Source of the DNA: VRUE01 sp963699225
Lineage (GTDB): Bacteria; Actinomycetota; Thermoleophilia; Solirubrobacterales; 70-9
Length of the DNA stretch: 64,000 nucleotides
Direction: 5' to 3'
Assembly: GCA_963699225.1 (NCBI GenBank)
Contig: OY969423.1
Coordinates: forward strand, 806,001 to 870,000
Shown here: positions 32,816-42,616 of the stretch, piece after piece
Position numbering within the stretch: the stretch's first letter is position 1
How the letters are laid out: every line of letters begins with the position of its first letter
Notes under the pieces: generated by a model
Databases searched by the model: none
What the model was told of the DNA's origin: nothing
The model's input: only the letters and a program-made list of their open reading frames with translations
Translations under genes and position numbers: made by a program

Positions 32816-35005
32816 CTACTGCGGATCGACGTCGACGGAGATTGCCACGTTCTGCAGGCTGCGATCGGCAGCGAGGCGCTCGACCGTGGCGCGAACCGCG
32901 GCGACGGTGGCCTCGCGCTCGCTCACCTTCAACAGCAGGCGACGGCGGTGACGGTTGCGGACGCGGAACATCGGCGCCGGGCCGAGCAGGTCGGTGCCCT
33001 CCGGCAGCGCCGCGGTAAGCCCCTCGGCGAGCAGGGCAGCGGCGCGGTCGAGATGGGGCTCGGACTCGGCCTTGAGCACGATCCGGGTCAGGTGTGAGAA
33101 GGGCGGGTAACGCAGCGCCTCGCGTCGCCCAATCTCCTCGGCGAGGAACGAGGTCGCGTCGTGCTCGGCGGCGTGGGCGATGCTGGGAGCCGTGGGGGCC
33201 AGGGTCTGCACGATCACCTCACCGCCGGCCGGGCCGCGGCCGCTGCGACCGGCGAGCTGGGCGACCATCGCGAAGGTCCGCTCGGCGGCGCGGAAGTCGG
33301 GGAAGCGCAGGGTGGCGTCGGCGTCGAGGATCACGCTCAGCGTCACCTCGGGAAAGTCGTGACCCTTGGCGACCATCTGAGTCCCAACCAGGACGGCGCT
33401 CTCGGCCTCGCCGAAGGCGGCGAGGATGCGGGCGTGGGCGCCGCGCCCAGCGGCGGTATCGGCATCGAGCCTGAAGACCGGCATCGGCGCCAGCCACTCG
33501 GCCAGCAGCGCCTCGACCTGCTCGGTGCCGACGCCGGCGCGCGAGAGCGTAGTTGAGTCACAGACCCCGCAGACGCTCGGCAGCGGTTCGCGGTGGGCGC
33601 AGTGGTGGCAGACGAGGCGCCCGCTGTGGCGGTGGACGATCAGCGAGACGTCGCAGTTGGGGCAGTTCCAGTGCTGACCGCAGGAGCGGCAGGTGAGCCA
33701 GGGGGCGAAGCCGCGCCGGTTGACCATCACGATCGCCTTGGTGCCGGCGGCGCGGACGCTCTCCAGGGCCGCCCAGGTCTCAGCGTGCAGGGCGCCGGAG
33801 CGAGGGTCGGCCTCGCGCATGTCGAGCACCCGCACCGGCGGCATCGCCTGGCCGTCGACCCGGCGCGGCAGCTCCAGCCGCGGCAGCTCCAGCCAGGACT
33901 CGGGCCGCGGCGTCGCCGTGCCGGCGACGAGCACGGCGCCGTTCTCGGCGGCGCGACGGCGGGCGACAGCACGGGCGTCGTAACAGGGGTCGCCCTCCTG
34001 CTTGTAGGAGGCGTCGTGCTCCTCGTCGATCACGATCAGGCCGAGGTCGTGCAGGGGCGCGAAGACCGCCGAGCGCGGACCGACGCAGACGCTCGCCTCG
34101 CCGCTGCGCAGCCGCTGCCACTCGTCATAGCGCTCGCCGTCGGAGAGGGCCGAGTGCAGGACCGCGAAGCGATCGCCGAGCCGGGCCCGGAAGCGCGCCA
34201 CCGCCTGCGGCGCCAGGCCGATCTCGGGGACCAACACGATCGCGCCCTTGCCCCGGGCCAGGGCCGCCTCGACCGCGGCTAGATAGACCTCGGTCTTGCC
34301 CGAGCCGGTGACGCCGTGCAGCAGCTGCTCGCGCGGCGCCCCGGCTTCGCCGTCGAGCGCGGCGACGATCGCCTCGACCGCGGCCTGCTGCTCGGGCAGG
34401 AGCTCCGGCCGGCCCGAGGCGGCACCGACCTGTGGCTGGCTCGAGTGGCGCCGCACCAGCGAGCTGCGGGTCGCGATCAGGTCGCGCTGCTCGAGCCGGC
34501 GCAGCACGCCGCGATCCGAGCCGACCGCCTCGCTCAGCTCCGGCGAGGACATCTCGCCGGCTCGCAGTGCCTCGAGCACCGCACGCTGCTTGATGCCGAG
34601 CCGCCCGTCGCCGCTCAGCGCCTCCTCCCCTGCCACGGTTATCTCGGCGCGCAGCTCCTGGCGCGAGCGGACCCGCTGGCCGGCGACCCCGGTGCCCGGC
34701 GGCAGCACCAGCTGCAACCCGCGCGAGGGGGTCGAGCAATACTCCTCGGCAATCCAGAGCCCGAGCCGGACCAGCTCCGGCGGCGTGCCGGCCTCGAGCG
34801 CTTCAATCGGCTCGGCAAGCCGCTCAGCGGGCAGCGCCGAGGCGTCGGCGAGGCCGACGACGACGCCGAGGATGCGACGCCTGCCGAACGGCACCTTGAC
34901 CACGCTGCCAACCGCGAGATCGGCCATCGCCTCGGGCAGGCGGTAGTCGAAGGGCCCACGCAGCGCGCGGGCGGTGGTGAGCGGCTCGACCTTCGCTATC
35001 GACAC
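32816..35005 (-). CDS. priA: Primosomal replication restart helicase PriA
   Basis: DNA helicase that reloads the replisome at collapsed forks. 729 aa from GTG 35003-35005 (VSIAKVEPL...); the more upstream ATG (35065) would overlap the divergent PH-domain gene. Walker A GVTGSGKTEVYL, DEEHDASYKQEG box, the zinc-binding cluster CRSCGQHWNCPNC ... CHHC ... CGVC, and GTQMVAKGHDFPEVTLS all intact, so it is a helicase-competent PriA, unlike the degenerate forms in some actinobacteria. Confidence 0.95.
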   Translation of the reverse strand: MSIAKVEPLTTARALRGPFDYRLPEAMADLAVGSVVKVPFGRRRILGVVVGLADASALPAERLAEPIEALEAGTPPELVRLGLWIAEEYCSTPSRGLQLVLPPGTGVAGQRVRSRQELRAEITVAGEEALSGDGRLGIKQRAVLEALRAGEMSSPELSEAVGSDRGVLRRLEQRDLIATRSSLVRRHSSQPQVGAASGRPELLPEQQAAVEAIVAALDGEAGAPREQLLHGVTGSGKTEVYLAAVEAALARGKGAIVLVPEIGLAPQAVARFRARLGDRFAVLHSALSDGERYDEWQRLRSGEASVCVGPRSAVFAPLHDLGLIVIDEEHDASYKQEGDPCYDARAVARRRAAENGAVLVAGTATPRPESWLELPRLELPRRVDGQAMPPVRVLDMREADPRSGALHAETWAALESVRAAGTKAIVMVNRRGFAPWLTCRSCGQHWNCPNCDVSLIVHRHSGRLVCHHCAHREPLPSVCGVCDSTTLSRAGVGTEQVEALLAEWLAPMPVFRLDADTAAGRGAHARILAAFGEAESAVLVGTQMVAKGHDFPEVTLSVILDADATLRFPDFRAAERTFAMVAQLAGRSGRGPAGGEVIVQTLAPTAPSIAHAAEHDATSFLAEEIGRREALRYPPFSHLTRIVLKAESEPHLDRAAALLAEGLTAALPEGTDLLGPAPMFRVRNRHRRRLLLKVSEREATVAAVRATVERLAADRSLQNVAISVDVDPQ

Positions 35006-35054
35006 CCGTTGACCGTATGGAGGGACGCGGACGGCGCGGGTATGCTGCGCGGCG

Positions 35055-35561
35055 ATGGCGCTCAACCTCAGCCCCGGGGAGCAGGTGATCTTCCAGGGCC
35101 ACCCGTCCTGGCGAGCGATCCTCGGCTTCTACCTGAAGGGAATCCTCGTCGCCGCGATCGTCGGCGTCCTCTTCAAGCTCTTCGGTGCCAGCAGCGCAAA
35201 GGTCTTCCTCGTCGTCCTCGTGATCATCGCCGTGACGGTCCTGGTCGGCTTCATCAAGCGCGTCGCCACCACCTACACGATCACCGACCGCCGCCTCAAC
35301 ATCAAACGGGGCATCGTCTCCCGCGAGGTTCAGGAGACGCGCCTGGAGCGGGTCCAGAACGTCAACTACAAGCAGTCCGTCTACCAGCGGGCGATGCAGA
35401 TCGGCGACGTCGACTTCGACACCGCGGCCGGCGACGACTACAACTTCGTCTTCTACGGGGTCGCTGACCCGCAGCAGGTCGTCCACAGCGTCGACCAGGC
35501 GACGGGAGCGAATGTCGCCGGGTCGCACGGGCTGGGGGAACCCCAGCCGCCTGCCGCTTGA
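35055..35561 (+). CDS. PH-domain membrane protein (YdbS-like)
   Basis: 168 aa. Two hydrophobic helices (about 24-44 and 48-66) followed by a bacterial PH (bPH2) domain: YTITDRRLNIKRGIVSREVQE, ERVQNVNYKQSVYQRAMQIGDVDF. Start ATG 35055 is divergent from priA with 49 bp between. Function of these proteins is not known; topology puts the PH domain in the cytoplasm. Confidence 0.85.
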   Translation: MALNLSPGEQVIFQGHPSWRAILGFYLKGILVAAIVGVLFKLFGASSAKVFLVVLVIIAVTVLVGFIKRVATTYTITDRRLNIKRGIVSREVQETRLERVQNVNYKQSVYQRAMQIGDVDFDTAAGDDYNFVFYGVADPQQVVHSVDQATGANVAGSHGLGEPQPPAA

Positions 35562-35595
35562 CGACGATTGCGGTGGGGCGGGGTCCGGCCGCTGT

Positions 35596-36843
35596 CTACG
35601 CAGGCGTTGCAGCAGACTCCGCCGCCACCTTCAAAGCGTCGGCACGATCCGTCCGCTCCCAGGTGAAGGCGTCGCCTTCGCGGCCGAAGTGGCCGTACGC
35701 CGCGGTCTGGCTGAAGACCGGGCGATGCAGGTCGAGGTAGCCGCGGAAGGCGCCCGGGCGGAGGTCGAACTCCGCTTCGACCAGGCGCGAGATCTGGGCG
35801 TCGGGCAGGGCGCCGGTGCCGAAGGTCTCGACCATCAAGGAGATCGGGCGGGCGACGCCGATCGCGTAGGCGACCTGGACCTCGCAGCGCTGCGCGAGGC
35901 CGGCGGCGACGAGGTTCTTGGCGACGTGGCGGGCAGCGTAGGCGGCGGAGCGGTCGACCTTGGACGGGTCCTTGCCGGAGAAGGCGCCGCCGCCGTGGCG
36001 GGCCATGCCGCCGTAGGTGTCGACGATGATCTTGCGGCCGGTGAGGCCGGCGTCGCCAACCGGGCCGCCGATCACGAACTTGCCGGTCGGGTTGACGAGG
36101 AAGTGCTGGCGCAGCTCGGTCTCGTCGAAGAGGCCAGGCGCCTCGGCGCCGAGCACCGGCAACACCACGTGCTCCCAGAGGTCGGGCTTGATCTTCGACT
36201 CCGACTCGACGCCCTCGGCGTGCTGGGTGGAGATCAAGAGCTTCTCGACCTTGACCGGGCGCCCGTCGGCGTAGCGGACCGTGACCTGGGTCTTGCCGTC
36301 GGGACCGAGGTACTCGAGCGTGCGGTCCTTGCGCACCGCAGCAAGCCGTTCGGCGAGGCGGTGGGCGAGGTGGATCGGCATCGGCATCAGCGCCTCGGTC
36401 TCATCGGTGGCGTAACCGAACATCATTCCCTGGTCACCGGCACCGGCGACCAGCAGCTTGTCTTCAGCCGATTCGGTCCGCGTCTCGTACGCCTCATCGA
36501 CGCCCTGAGCGATGTCGGGCGACTGTTTGTCGAGCGAGACCAGGACCGAGATGTGGTCGCAGTGGTAGCCGTAGTCGCCATGGTCGTAGCCGATCTCGCG
36601 AATCGTCTCGCGAACCAGCTCGGGAACATCGAGGTGGACGCTGGTCGAGATCTCGCCCGAGACCACCGCCATGCCGGTGTTGACCAGGGTCTCGCAGGCC
36701 ACGCGGCCCTCCGGGTCACCCGCCATCACCGCATCGAGAACGGCATCGGAGATCGCGTCGGCAACCTTGTCGGGGTGACCCTCGGTGACCGACTCGGACG
36801 TGAAGAGGTACTCGCCCTCGGCGAGTGGCTGGATATCGCTCAT
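35596..36843 (-). CDS. metK: S-adenosylmethionine synthetase
   Basis: Makes SAM from Met and ATP. 415 aa: FTSESVTEGHPDKVADAISD, the GAGDQGMMFGYATDET loop, and GGGAFSGKDPSKVDRSAAYAAR phosphate-binding motif, FVIGGPVGDAGLTGRKIIVDTYGG. Normal length. 43 bp separate it from der, too little for a SAM riboswitch. SAM is used by several methyltransferases here (trmD, rsmD, rsmB). Confidence 0.98.
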   Translation of the reverse strand: MSDIQPLAEGEYLFTSESVTEGHPDKVADAISDAVLDAVMAGDPEGRVACETLVNTGMAVVSGEISTSVHLDVPELVRETIREIGYDHGDYGYHCDHISVLVSLDKQSPDIAQGVDEAYETRTESAEDKLLVAGAGDQGMMFGYATDETEALMPMPIHLAHRLAERLAAVRKDRTLEYLGPDGKTQVTVRYADGRPVKVEKLLISTQHAEGVESESKIKPDLWEHVVLPVLGAEAPGLFDETELRQHFLVNPTGKFVIGGPVGDAGLTGRKIIVDTYGGMARHGGGAFSGKDPSKVDRSAAYAARHVAKNLVAAGLAQRCEVQVAYAIGVARPISLMVETFGTGALPDAQISRLVEAEFDLRPGAFRGYLDLHRPVFSQTAAYGHFGREGDAFTWERTDRADALKVAAESAATPA

Positions 36844-36886
36844 GCGCGAAGCCTAGCGTTGGTTGCTCAAGTGCGTCCCGGCGAAC

Positions 36887-38203
36887 TCAGCGGCCGCGAC
36901 GGGTCCCCGAATGGGGCACGAAGTCGATCACCAGCGGCACGCCCTCGAGTCCGTAGGTCTCGCGCAAGCGGTTCTCCAGGTGATAGGCCCATTCGCGGTT
37001 GATCAGTTTGCGGTCGTTGACCTGGATCGCGATCCGCGGCGGCCGCTCGCCAACCTGGGCGGCGTAGTACATGCGCAGACGGCGACCGCGACGCGAGGGC
37101 GGCGGTGTCTTGGCGGCGACGTCGGTGACGAAGCGATTGAGCTCGGGGGTGGGAATCCGCTCGGCGGCCCGGTCGGCCAGCGCCAGCGCCTTGGGCAGCA
37201 GGTTGGCGACGTTGCGGCCACGAGTCGCCGAGCAGGTGATCACCGCCGGGCGCAAGCGCAGCTTCTGGGTGACGCGGGCGCGGGCATCGTCGACGTCGGT
37301 GCGGGTCTCGTCCCACTTGTTGAGCGCCAGCAGCGTCGCGCAGCCGGCCTTCATCGCCATCTCGGAGACGCGCAGGTCCTCGGCGGTAATCCCGTCGCCG
37401 GCATCGCAGACGACGAGGGCGACGTCGGCGCGCTCGACCGCGTGTTCGGAGCGCAGCTGGGCGTAGTAGTCGACCGTGCCGGCAACCTTCGAGCGGCGTC
37501 GCAGGCCGGCGGTGTCGACGAGGACGACGCGGCGGCCGTCGACCTCGACCTCGGTATCGATCGAGTCGCGGGTGGTGCCGGCACGATCGGAGACGATCAC
37601 CCGATCGGAGCCGAGGAAGGCGTTGACCAGCGAGGACTTGCCCGCGTTGGGCCGGCCGATCACCGCCACCCGCACGGCGTCGGAATCCTCGCTCGGCTGG
37701 GCGTGCTCGCCGAGCAGCTCGACCGCGCGGTCGAGCAGGTCGCCGGTGCCGAGGCCATGGCTGGCCGAGACCGGCAGCGGCTCGCCGAGGCCGAGCTGGT
37801 TCAGCTCGGCGGTCAGGTGCTCGTCCTCGACCCGGTCGACCTTGTTGGCGACGACGATCACCGGCACCTCAGCGCCGCGCAGGGTCTTGGCCAGCTCAAC
37901 GTCGCCGGCGCGCACGCCGGCGCGGGCGTCGACGACCAGCATCACCACGTCCGCCTCGGCGATCCCGAGCCGGGCCTGGCGCTGGATGTCGCGGGCCAGC
38001 TCGGACTCATCCTCGAGGTCGATGCCGCCAGTGTCGAGCAGCTCGAAGGCGAGTCCGTTCCACTCGCAGTGGACCCGCTTGCGGTCGCGGGTTACGCCGG
38101 ACTCGGAGTGGGTGACCGCCTCGCGGCCACCGGCGAGCCGATTGACCAGGGTGCTCTTGCCGACGTTGGGGAAGCCGACGATGGCGACGCTGGGCAGGCT
38201 CAT
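36887..38203 (-). CDS. der: Ribosome-associated GTPase Der (EngA)
   Basis: Double GTPase for 50S assembly. 438 aa: G-domain 1 (GFPNVGKSTLVN, NKVD), G-domain 2 (GRPNAGKSSLVN near 177, DTAGLRRRS, NKWD), and C-terminal KH-like domain (RMYYAAQVGERPPRIAI, RENREWAYHLENRLRE-like). ATG 38201-38203 overlaps the cmk stop as ATGA. Confidence 0.98.
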   Translation of the reverse strand: MSLPSVAIVGFPNVGKSTLVNRLAGGREAVTHSESGVTRDRKRVHCEWNGLAFELLDTGGIDLEDESELARDIQRQARLGIAEADVVMLVVDARAGVRAGDVELAKTLRGAEVPVIVVANKVDRVEDEHLTAELNQLGLGEPLPVSASHGLGTGDLLDRAVELLGEHAQPSEDSDAVRVAVIGRPNAGKSSLVNAFLGSDRVIVSDRAGTTRDSIDTEVEVDGRRVVLVDTAGLRRRSKVAGTVDYYAQLRSEHAVERADVALVVCDAGDGITAEDLRVSEMAMKAGCATLLALNKWDETRTDVDDARARVTQKLRLRPAVITCSATRGRNVANLLPKALALADRAAERIPTPELNRFVTDVAAKTPPPSRRGRRLRMYYAAQVGERPPRIAIQVNDRKLINREWAYHLENRLRETYGLEGVPLVIDFVPHSGTRRGR

Positions 38204-38844
38204 GAGGTGACCAAATCCCGCTCGGCGGCGAGGGCGGCGACGCGGGTCACGACCTCGTCCTGGCTCAGCCCGGTGGTGTCGATCTCGACCGCGTCGGCGG
38301 CGGCGCGCAGGGCACTGTGCTCGCGGGTCTCGTCGCGGCGGTCGCGCTCGCGCTGGGCGGCGAGGACTGTCTCGAGATCCTCGCCGAGCTGCGCGGCACG
38401 GCGGCGGGCGCGCTCCTCGGCCGAGGCGGTGAGGAAAACCTTCAGCGGCGAGTCGGGGCTGACCACGGTGCCGATGTCGCGACCCTCGGCGACGTAGCGA
38501 CCGGCGGCGATCAGCTCGCGCTGGCGCGCCACCATCGCCTCGCGCACGCCCGGATGAACGGAGACGCGTGAGGAGGCCTCGCTCACCTCAGGCTCGCGGA
38601 TCGCGGCGCTGACGTCCTCGCCGTCGAGCTCAACCCGTTCGCCCTGCAGCGAGATCACGATCGAGCCGGCGAGCCCTGTCATCGCGCCCGCATCGTTGGG
38701 GTCGGCGCCGCGCCGCAGCGCGGCCAGCGCCACGCAGCGGTACATCGCCCCGGAGTCGAGGTAGGTGAAGCCGAGCTCGGTGGCAAGGGCGCGGGCCACG
38801 GTGGACTTGCCGGCCCCCGCGGGTCCGTCGATGGCGATGACCAT
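38200..38844 (-). CDS. cmk: Cytidylate kinase
   Basis: Phosphorylates CMP/dCMP. 214 aa. P-loop GPAGAGKSTVARAL, YLDSGAMYRCVALAAL, REPEVSEASSRVSVHPGVRE, EGRDIGTVVSPDSPLKVFLTAS. Lies between aroA and der, as in many Firmicutes/actinobacteria. A small GCAGCGT/ACGCTGC hairpin (38850-38867) precedes it. Confidence 0.97.
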   Translation of the reverse strand: MVIAIDGPAGAGKSTVARALATELGFTYLDSGAMYRCVALAALRRGADPNDAGAMTGLAGSIVISLQGERVELDGEDVSAAIREPEVSEASSRVSVHPGVREAMVARQRELIAAGRYVAEGRDIGTVVSPDSPLKVFLTASAEERARRRAAQLGEDLETVLAAQRERDRRDETREHSALRAAADAVEIDTTGLSQDEVVTRVAALAAERDLVTS

Positions 38845-38887
38845 GGGCGGCAGCGTAGAGACGCTGCTCGCTTGCGGCGTTGCGCGC

Positions 38888-40189
38888 TCAGGTGCTTCGC
38901 CGCGTGAGCGAGGCTAGATCCACCTCGAAGCCGGGGTAGCTGACCGCGGCGGCGTCCATCCCCTCGACCGCGACGCCCTCGCGCGAGGCGAGGCCGGCGA
39001 CGGCGCCGAGCATCGCGATCCGGTGATCGCCGTGGGAGGAGATCGTGCCGCCGCGCAAGCCGCCACCACCTTCGATCCGCATGCCGTCCTCGCGCGCCTC
39101 AACCGTGGCGCCGAGCGCCTCCAGTGCCGCACAGGTGGTCGCCACGCGGTCGGACTCCTTGCGGCGCAGCTCGGCCGCGTCGCGAATCGTCGTCGTGCCC
39201 TCGGCGAAGCAGGCGGCGAGGGCGAGCAGGGGCAGCTCGTCGATCGCCAACGGGATCTCGTCGCCGCCGACCTCGGTGCCTTGCAGCGCCGAGGCGCGGG
39301 CGCGGTAGGTGCCGATCGGCTCGCCGCCGCGCTCGCCCACCGGCTCGAGCTCGATCTCGGCGCCCATCCGCTCGAGGATCGCCAGCAGGCCGTTCCGGGT
39401 CGGGTTGGTTCCGACCCCCTCCAGGGTCACCTCGCTGCCCGGCACGAGCAGGGCGGCGACGAGGAAGAAGGCCGCTGAGGAGAAGTCGGCTGGAACAGCC
39501 AGCTCGCTCGGCTCGAGCCGTTTGACCGGGCGCACGGCAATCCCGCCGCGCAGCCAGGCGACGTCGGCACCGGCGGCGGCGAGCATCCGCTCGGTGTGAT
39601 CGCGACTTCGAGCGGGCTCGCGCAGCCAGGTTTCCCCCTCGGCCAGCAGCGCGGCAAAGAGCAGGCACGACTTGACCTGGGCGCTGGCGATCGGCAGCTC
39701 GTACTCGATCGCCCGCAGCGGCGCCGCCTCGATCTCCAGCGGCGGCAGCCGATCTTCTCGGCAGCTCAACCGCGCCCCCATCTGGCGCAGCGGCACGGCG
39801 ATCCGGTCGACCGGGCGGCGCCGAATCGAGTCGTCGCCGTCGAGTTTCCACTTGCCGCCGGGCTGACCGGCGAGCCAGCCGGGCAGCAGGCGCAGCAGGG
39901 TGCCGGCGTTGCCGGCGTCGATCGCGGTGCTGCGGGCGCTGCGCAGGCCGACGCCCTGAATGCGGATCACAGGCGCGATCGCACTGGGCGTGACGCCCTC
40001 GATTTCGGCGCCGAGCGCCTGTACCGCGGCGAGCGTCGAGCGAGTGTCGGCGGAATCGAGGTAACCCTCGATTTCCGTCGCCTCTTCCCCCATCGCCGCG
40101 ATCAGCGCGGTGCGGTGGGAGATCGACTTGTCGGCCGGTGGGCGCAGGCTGCCGGCCAGGGGCCCACTCGGATCAAAGCGCGTCGCCAT
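38888..40189 (-). CDS. aroA: EPSP synthase (5-enolpyruvylshikimate-3-phosphate synthase)
   Basis: Sixth shikimate step: shikimate-3-P + PEP. 433 aa. PEP-binding DKSISHR motif, GNAGTLLRLLPGWL, the RP-containing RRRPVDR region, and AVPADFSSAAFFLVAALL. Normal length. In an operon-like run with tyrA (6 nt upstream) and DAHP synthase, with cmk following. Confidence 0.97.
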   Translation of the reverse strand: MATRFDPSGPLAGSLRPPADKSISHRTALIAAMGEEATEIEGYLDSADTRSTLAAVQALGAEIEGVTPSAIAPVIRIQGVGLRSARSTAIDAGNAGTLLRLLPGWLAGQPGGKWKLDGDDSIRRRPVDRIAVPLRQMGARLSCREDRLPPLEIEAAPLRAIEYELPIASAQVKSCLLFAALLAEGETWLREPARSRDHTERMLAAAGADVAWLRGGIAVRPVKRLEPSELAVPADFSSAAFFLVAALLVPGSEVTLEGVGTNPTRNGLLAILERMGAEIELEPVGERGGEPIGTYRARASALQGTEVGGDEIPLAIDELPLLALAACFAEGTTTIRDAAELRRKESDRVATTCAALEALGATVEAREDGMRIEGGGGLRGGTISSHGDHRIAMLGAVAGLASREGVAVEGMDAAAVSYPGFEVDLASLTRRST

Positions 40190-40195
40190 CGGGTC

Positions 40196-41280
40196 CTAGG
40201 CACCGTTGCCGACGGCGCTGACGCTGTGACCCAGCTCGCGGACCAGGGTCGCGGCGCGTTCGGCCTGCTCGTCACCCGAGACCCAGAGCGAGACCGCGCC
40301 CGAGGTCATGTCGGGCGCCGGGTAGAGCGCCATGTCCTCGATGTTGACGCCGGCCTCACCGAGCGCCAGCGCCAGCTCGGCGATCGTGCCCGGCCGGTTG
40401 GTGACGACGACGCGCAACTCACGCAGCGGCCCGCCGGCGAGTTCGGTCTCGAGCAGGCGGCGGCGGTCGCTGCCGGCCTCGGCGTGCCAGGCGGCAACCG
40501 CGTCGCGCTCGCCCTCGCGGATCAGCGCCGCGGCCTCGCGCAGGCGCTCGGCAACGCCGTCCACCGCCTCGGCAACCGCCTCGCTGTTGCTGGCGAAGAT
40601 GTCGCCCCAAATCGCCGGGTTGGCACCGGCAACCCGCGTCGTGTCGCGGAAGCTAGGCCCGACCTCGGGCATCCGCTCGGAGTCCCGGGTCAGCTCCTCG
40701 ACCGCCTGGCCGACGAGGACGTTGGCGACAACGTGCGGCAGGTGGCTGATCGTCGCCATCAGGCGATCGTGAGCCTCGGCGTCGATCGCCTGCACACGGG
40801 CACCGAGGCCGGCAACGGTGCGCTGCAGACGGTCGTAGAGCAGGCCGCTGGAGCGCGCCGATTTCGGCGTCAGGTACCAGCGGGCGCCCTCGAAGAGGTC
40901 GGCGCGGGCGTTTTCGACCCCGGAGGTCTCGGCGCCGGCAAGCGGGTGACCCCCGATGAAGCGCTCGTCGCCGCCGAGCGCGGCGACGATGTCACGCTTG
41001 GTCGAGCCGACGTCGGTGACGACGGTCTCGGGGCCGCAGGCCGCGAGCGCTTTCATAGCCAGGCCATTCAGGCCGGCCACCGGGGCGGCGCAGAAGACAA
41101 CCTCGGTGTCCTCGCAGGCCTCGGCCACGGTGGCCGCGCCGCGATCGATCACGCCGGCCTCGCGCGCCCGCTCCAGGGTCGCCGGCTCGGGATCGAACCC
41201 CACCACCTCGGCCTCGAGCCGCTGTCGAGCGGCCAACCCGATCGAGCCGCCGATCAGGCCGACGCCGAGGATGGCGATCC

Positions 41281-41284
<4 letters not shown>
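40196..41284 (-). CDS. tyrA: Prephenate dehydrogenase with ACT domain
   Basis: NAD(P)-dependent oxidation of prephenate towards tyrosine. 362 aa: Rossmann GVGLIGGSIGLAARQR at the N-terminus, catalytic helical domain with GGHPLAGAETSGVENA and SHLPHVVANVLVGQ, and a C-terminal ACT regulatory domain (about 285-362, LRVVVTNRPGTIAELALALGEAGVNIEDM) suggesting amino-acid feedback. The stop is 6 nt before the aroA start; the start overlaps the DAHP synthase stop by 4 nt. Confidence 0.96.
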
Positions 41285-42387
<1,103 letters not shown>

Positions 42388-42407
42388 AAGCCTACTTCCG
42401 GTTTCCC

Positions 42408-42480
42408 CGCCGCACGCGTGCGGCGAGACGAGTTCTAATGGCGCCCGGGCCCGTTGCTGCTTGTGATGCGGCAGAGCCGC
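42408..42480 (-). promoter_or_regulatory. Hairpins between the leader peptide and DAHP synthase
   Basis: In transcript order: GCGGC-AGA-GCCGC (42468-42480), the palindrome CGGGCCCG (42446-42453) and the 18-nt perfect palindrome CGCCGCACGCGTGCGGCG (42408-42425). A further stem CGAGCGT/ACGCTCG (42531-42562) lies within the leader ORF. Competing structures downstream of a leader peptide suit ribosome-mediated attenuation, though no U-tract follows. Confidence 0.45.
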
Positions 42481-42492
42481 GAGGCCGGACGC

Positions 42493-42585
42493 CTAGCTAA
42501 ATCGCCAGAAATAGGAGAAGCGCGCGTGGGCGAGCGTGGCGCCGGAGGCGCGAGTGACGCTCGTCGTGTCGGCTGATTGCTTCAC
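42493..42585 (-). CDS. Aromatic-rich leader peptide of DAHP synthase (putative attenuator)
   Basis: A short ORF ending about 105 nt upstream of the DAHP synthase start reads ...HARFSYFWRFS then TAG: Phe, Tyr, Phe, Trp and Phe codons within seven residues. Starting at GTG 42583-42585 it would be 30 aa; the AGGGA upstream is closer than ideal, so the start is uncertain. Codons for the pathway's own three products, placed just before the stop and followed by hairpins, are the hallmark of translation-coupled attenuation. Regulation is inferred, the codon run is direct observation. Confidence 0.65.
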   Translation of the reverse strand: MKQSADTTSVTRASGATLAHARFSYFWRFS

Positions 42586-42616
42586 CTTCCCTGACTTTGT
42601 AGCAGGTGGAGTGGAG

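Noticed and set aside
36844..36886. Possible SAM riboswitch near metK
   Set aside because: The downstream gap is only 43 bp, the upstream side is the PH-gene end, and no SAM-I/II consensus is visible.
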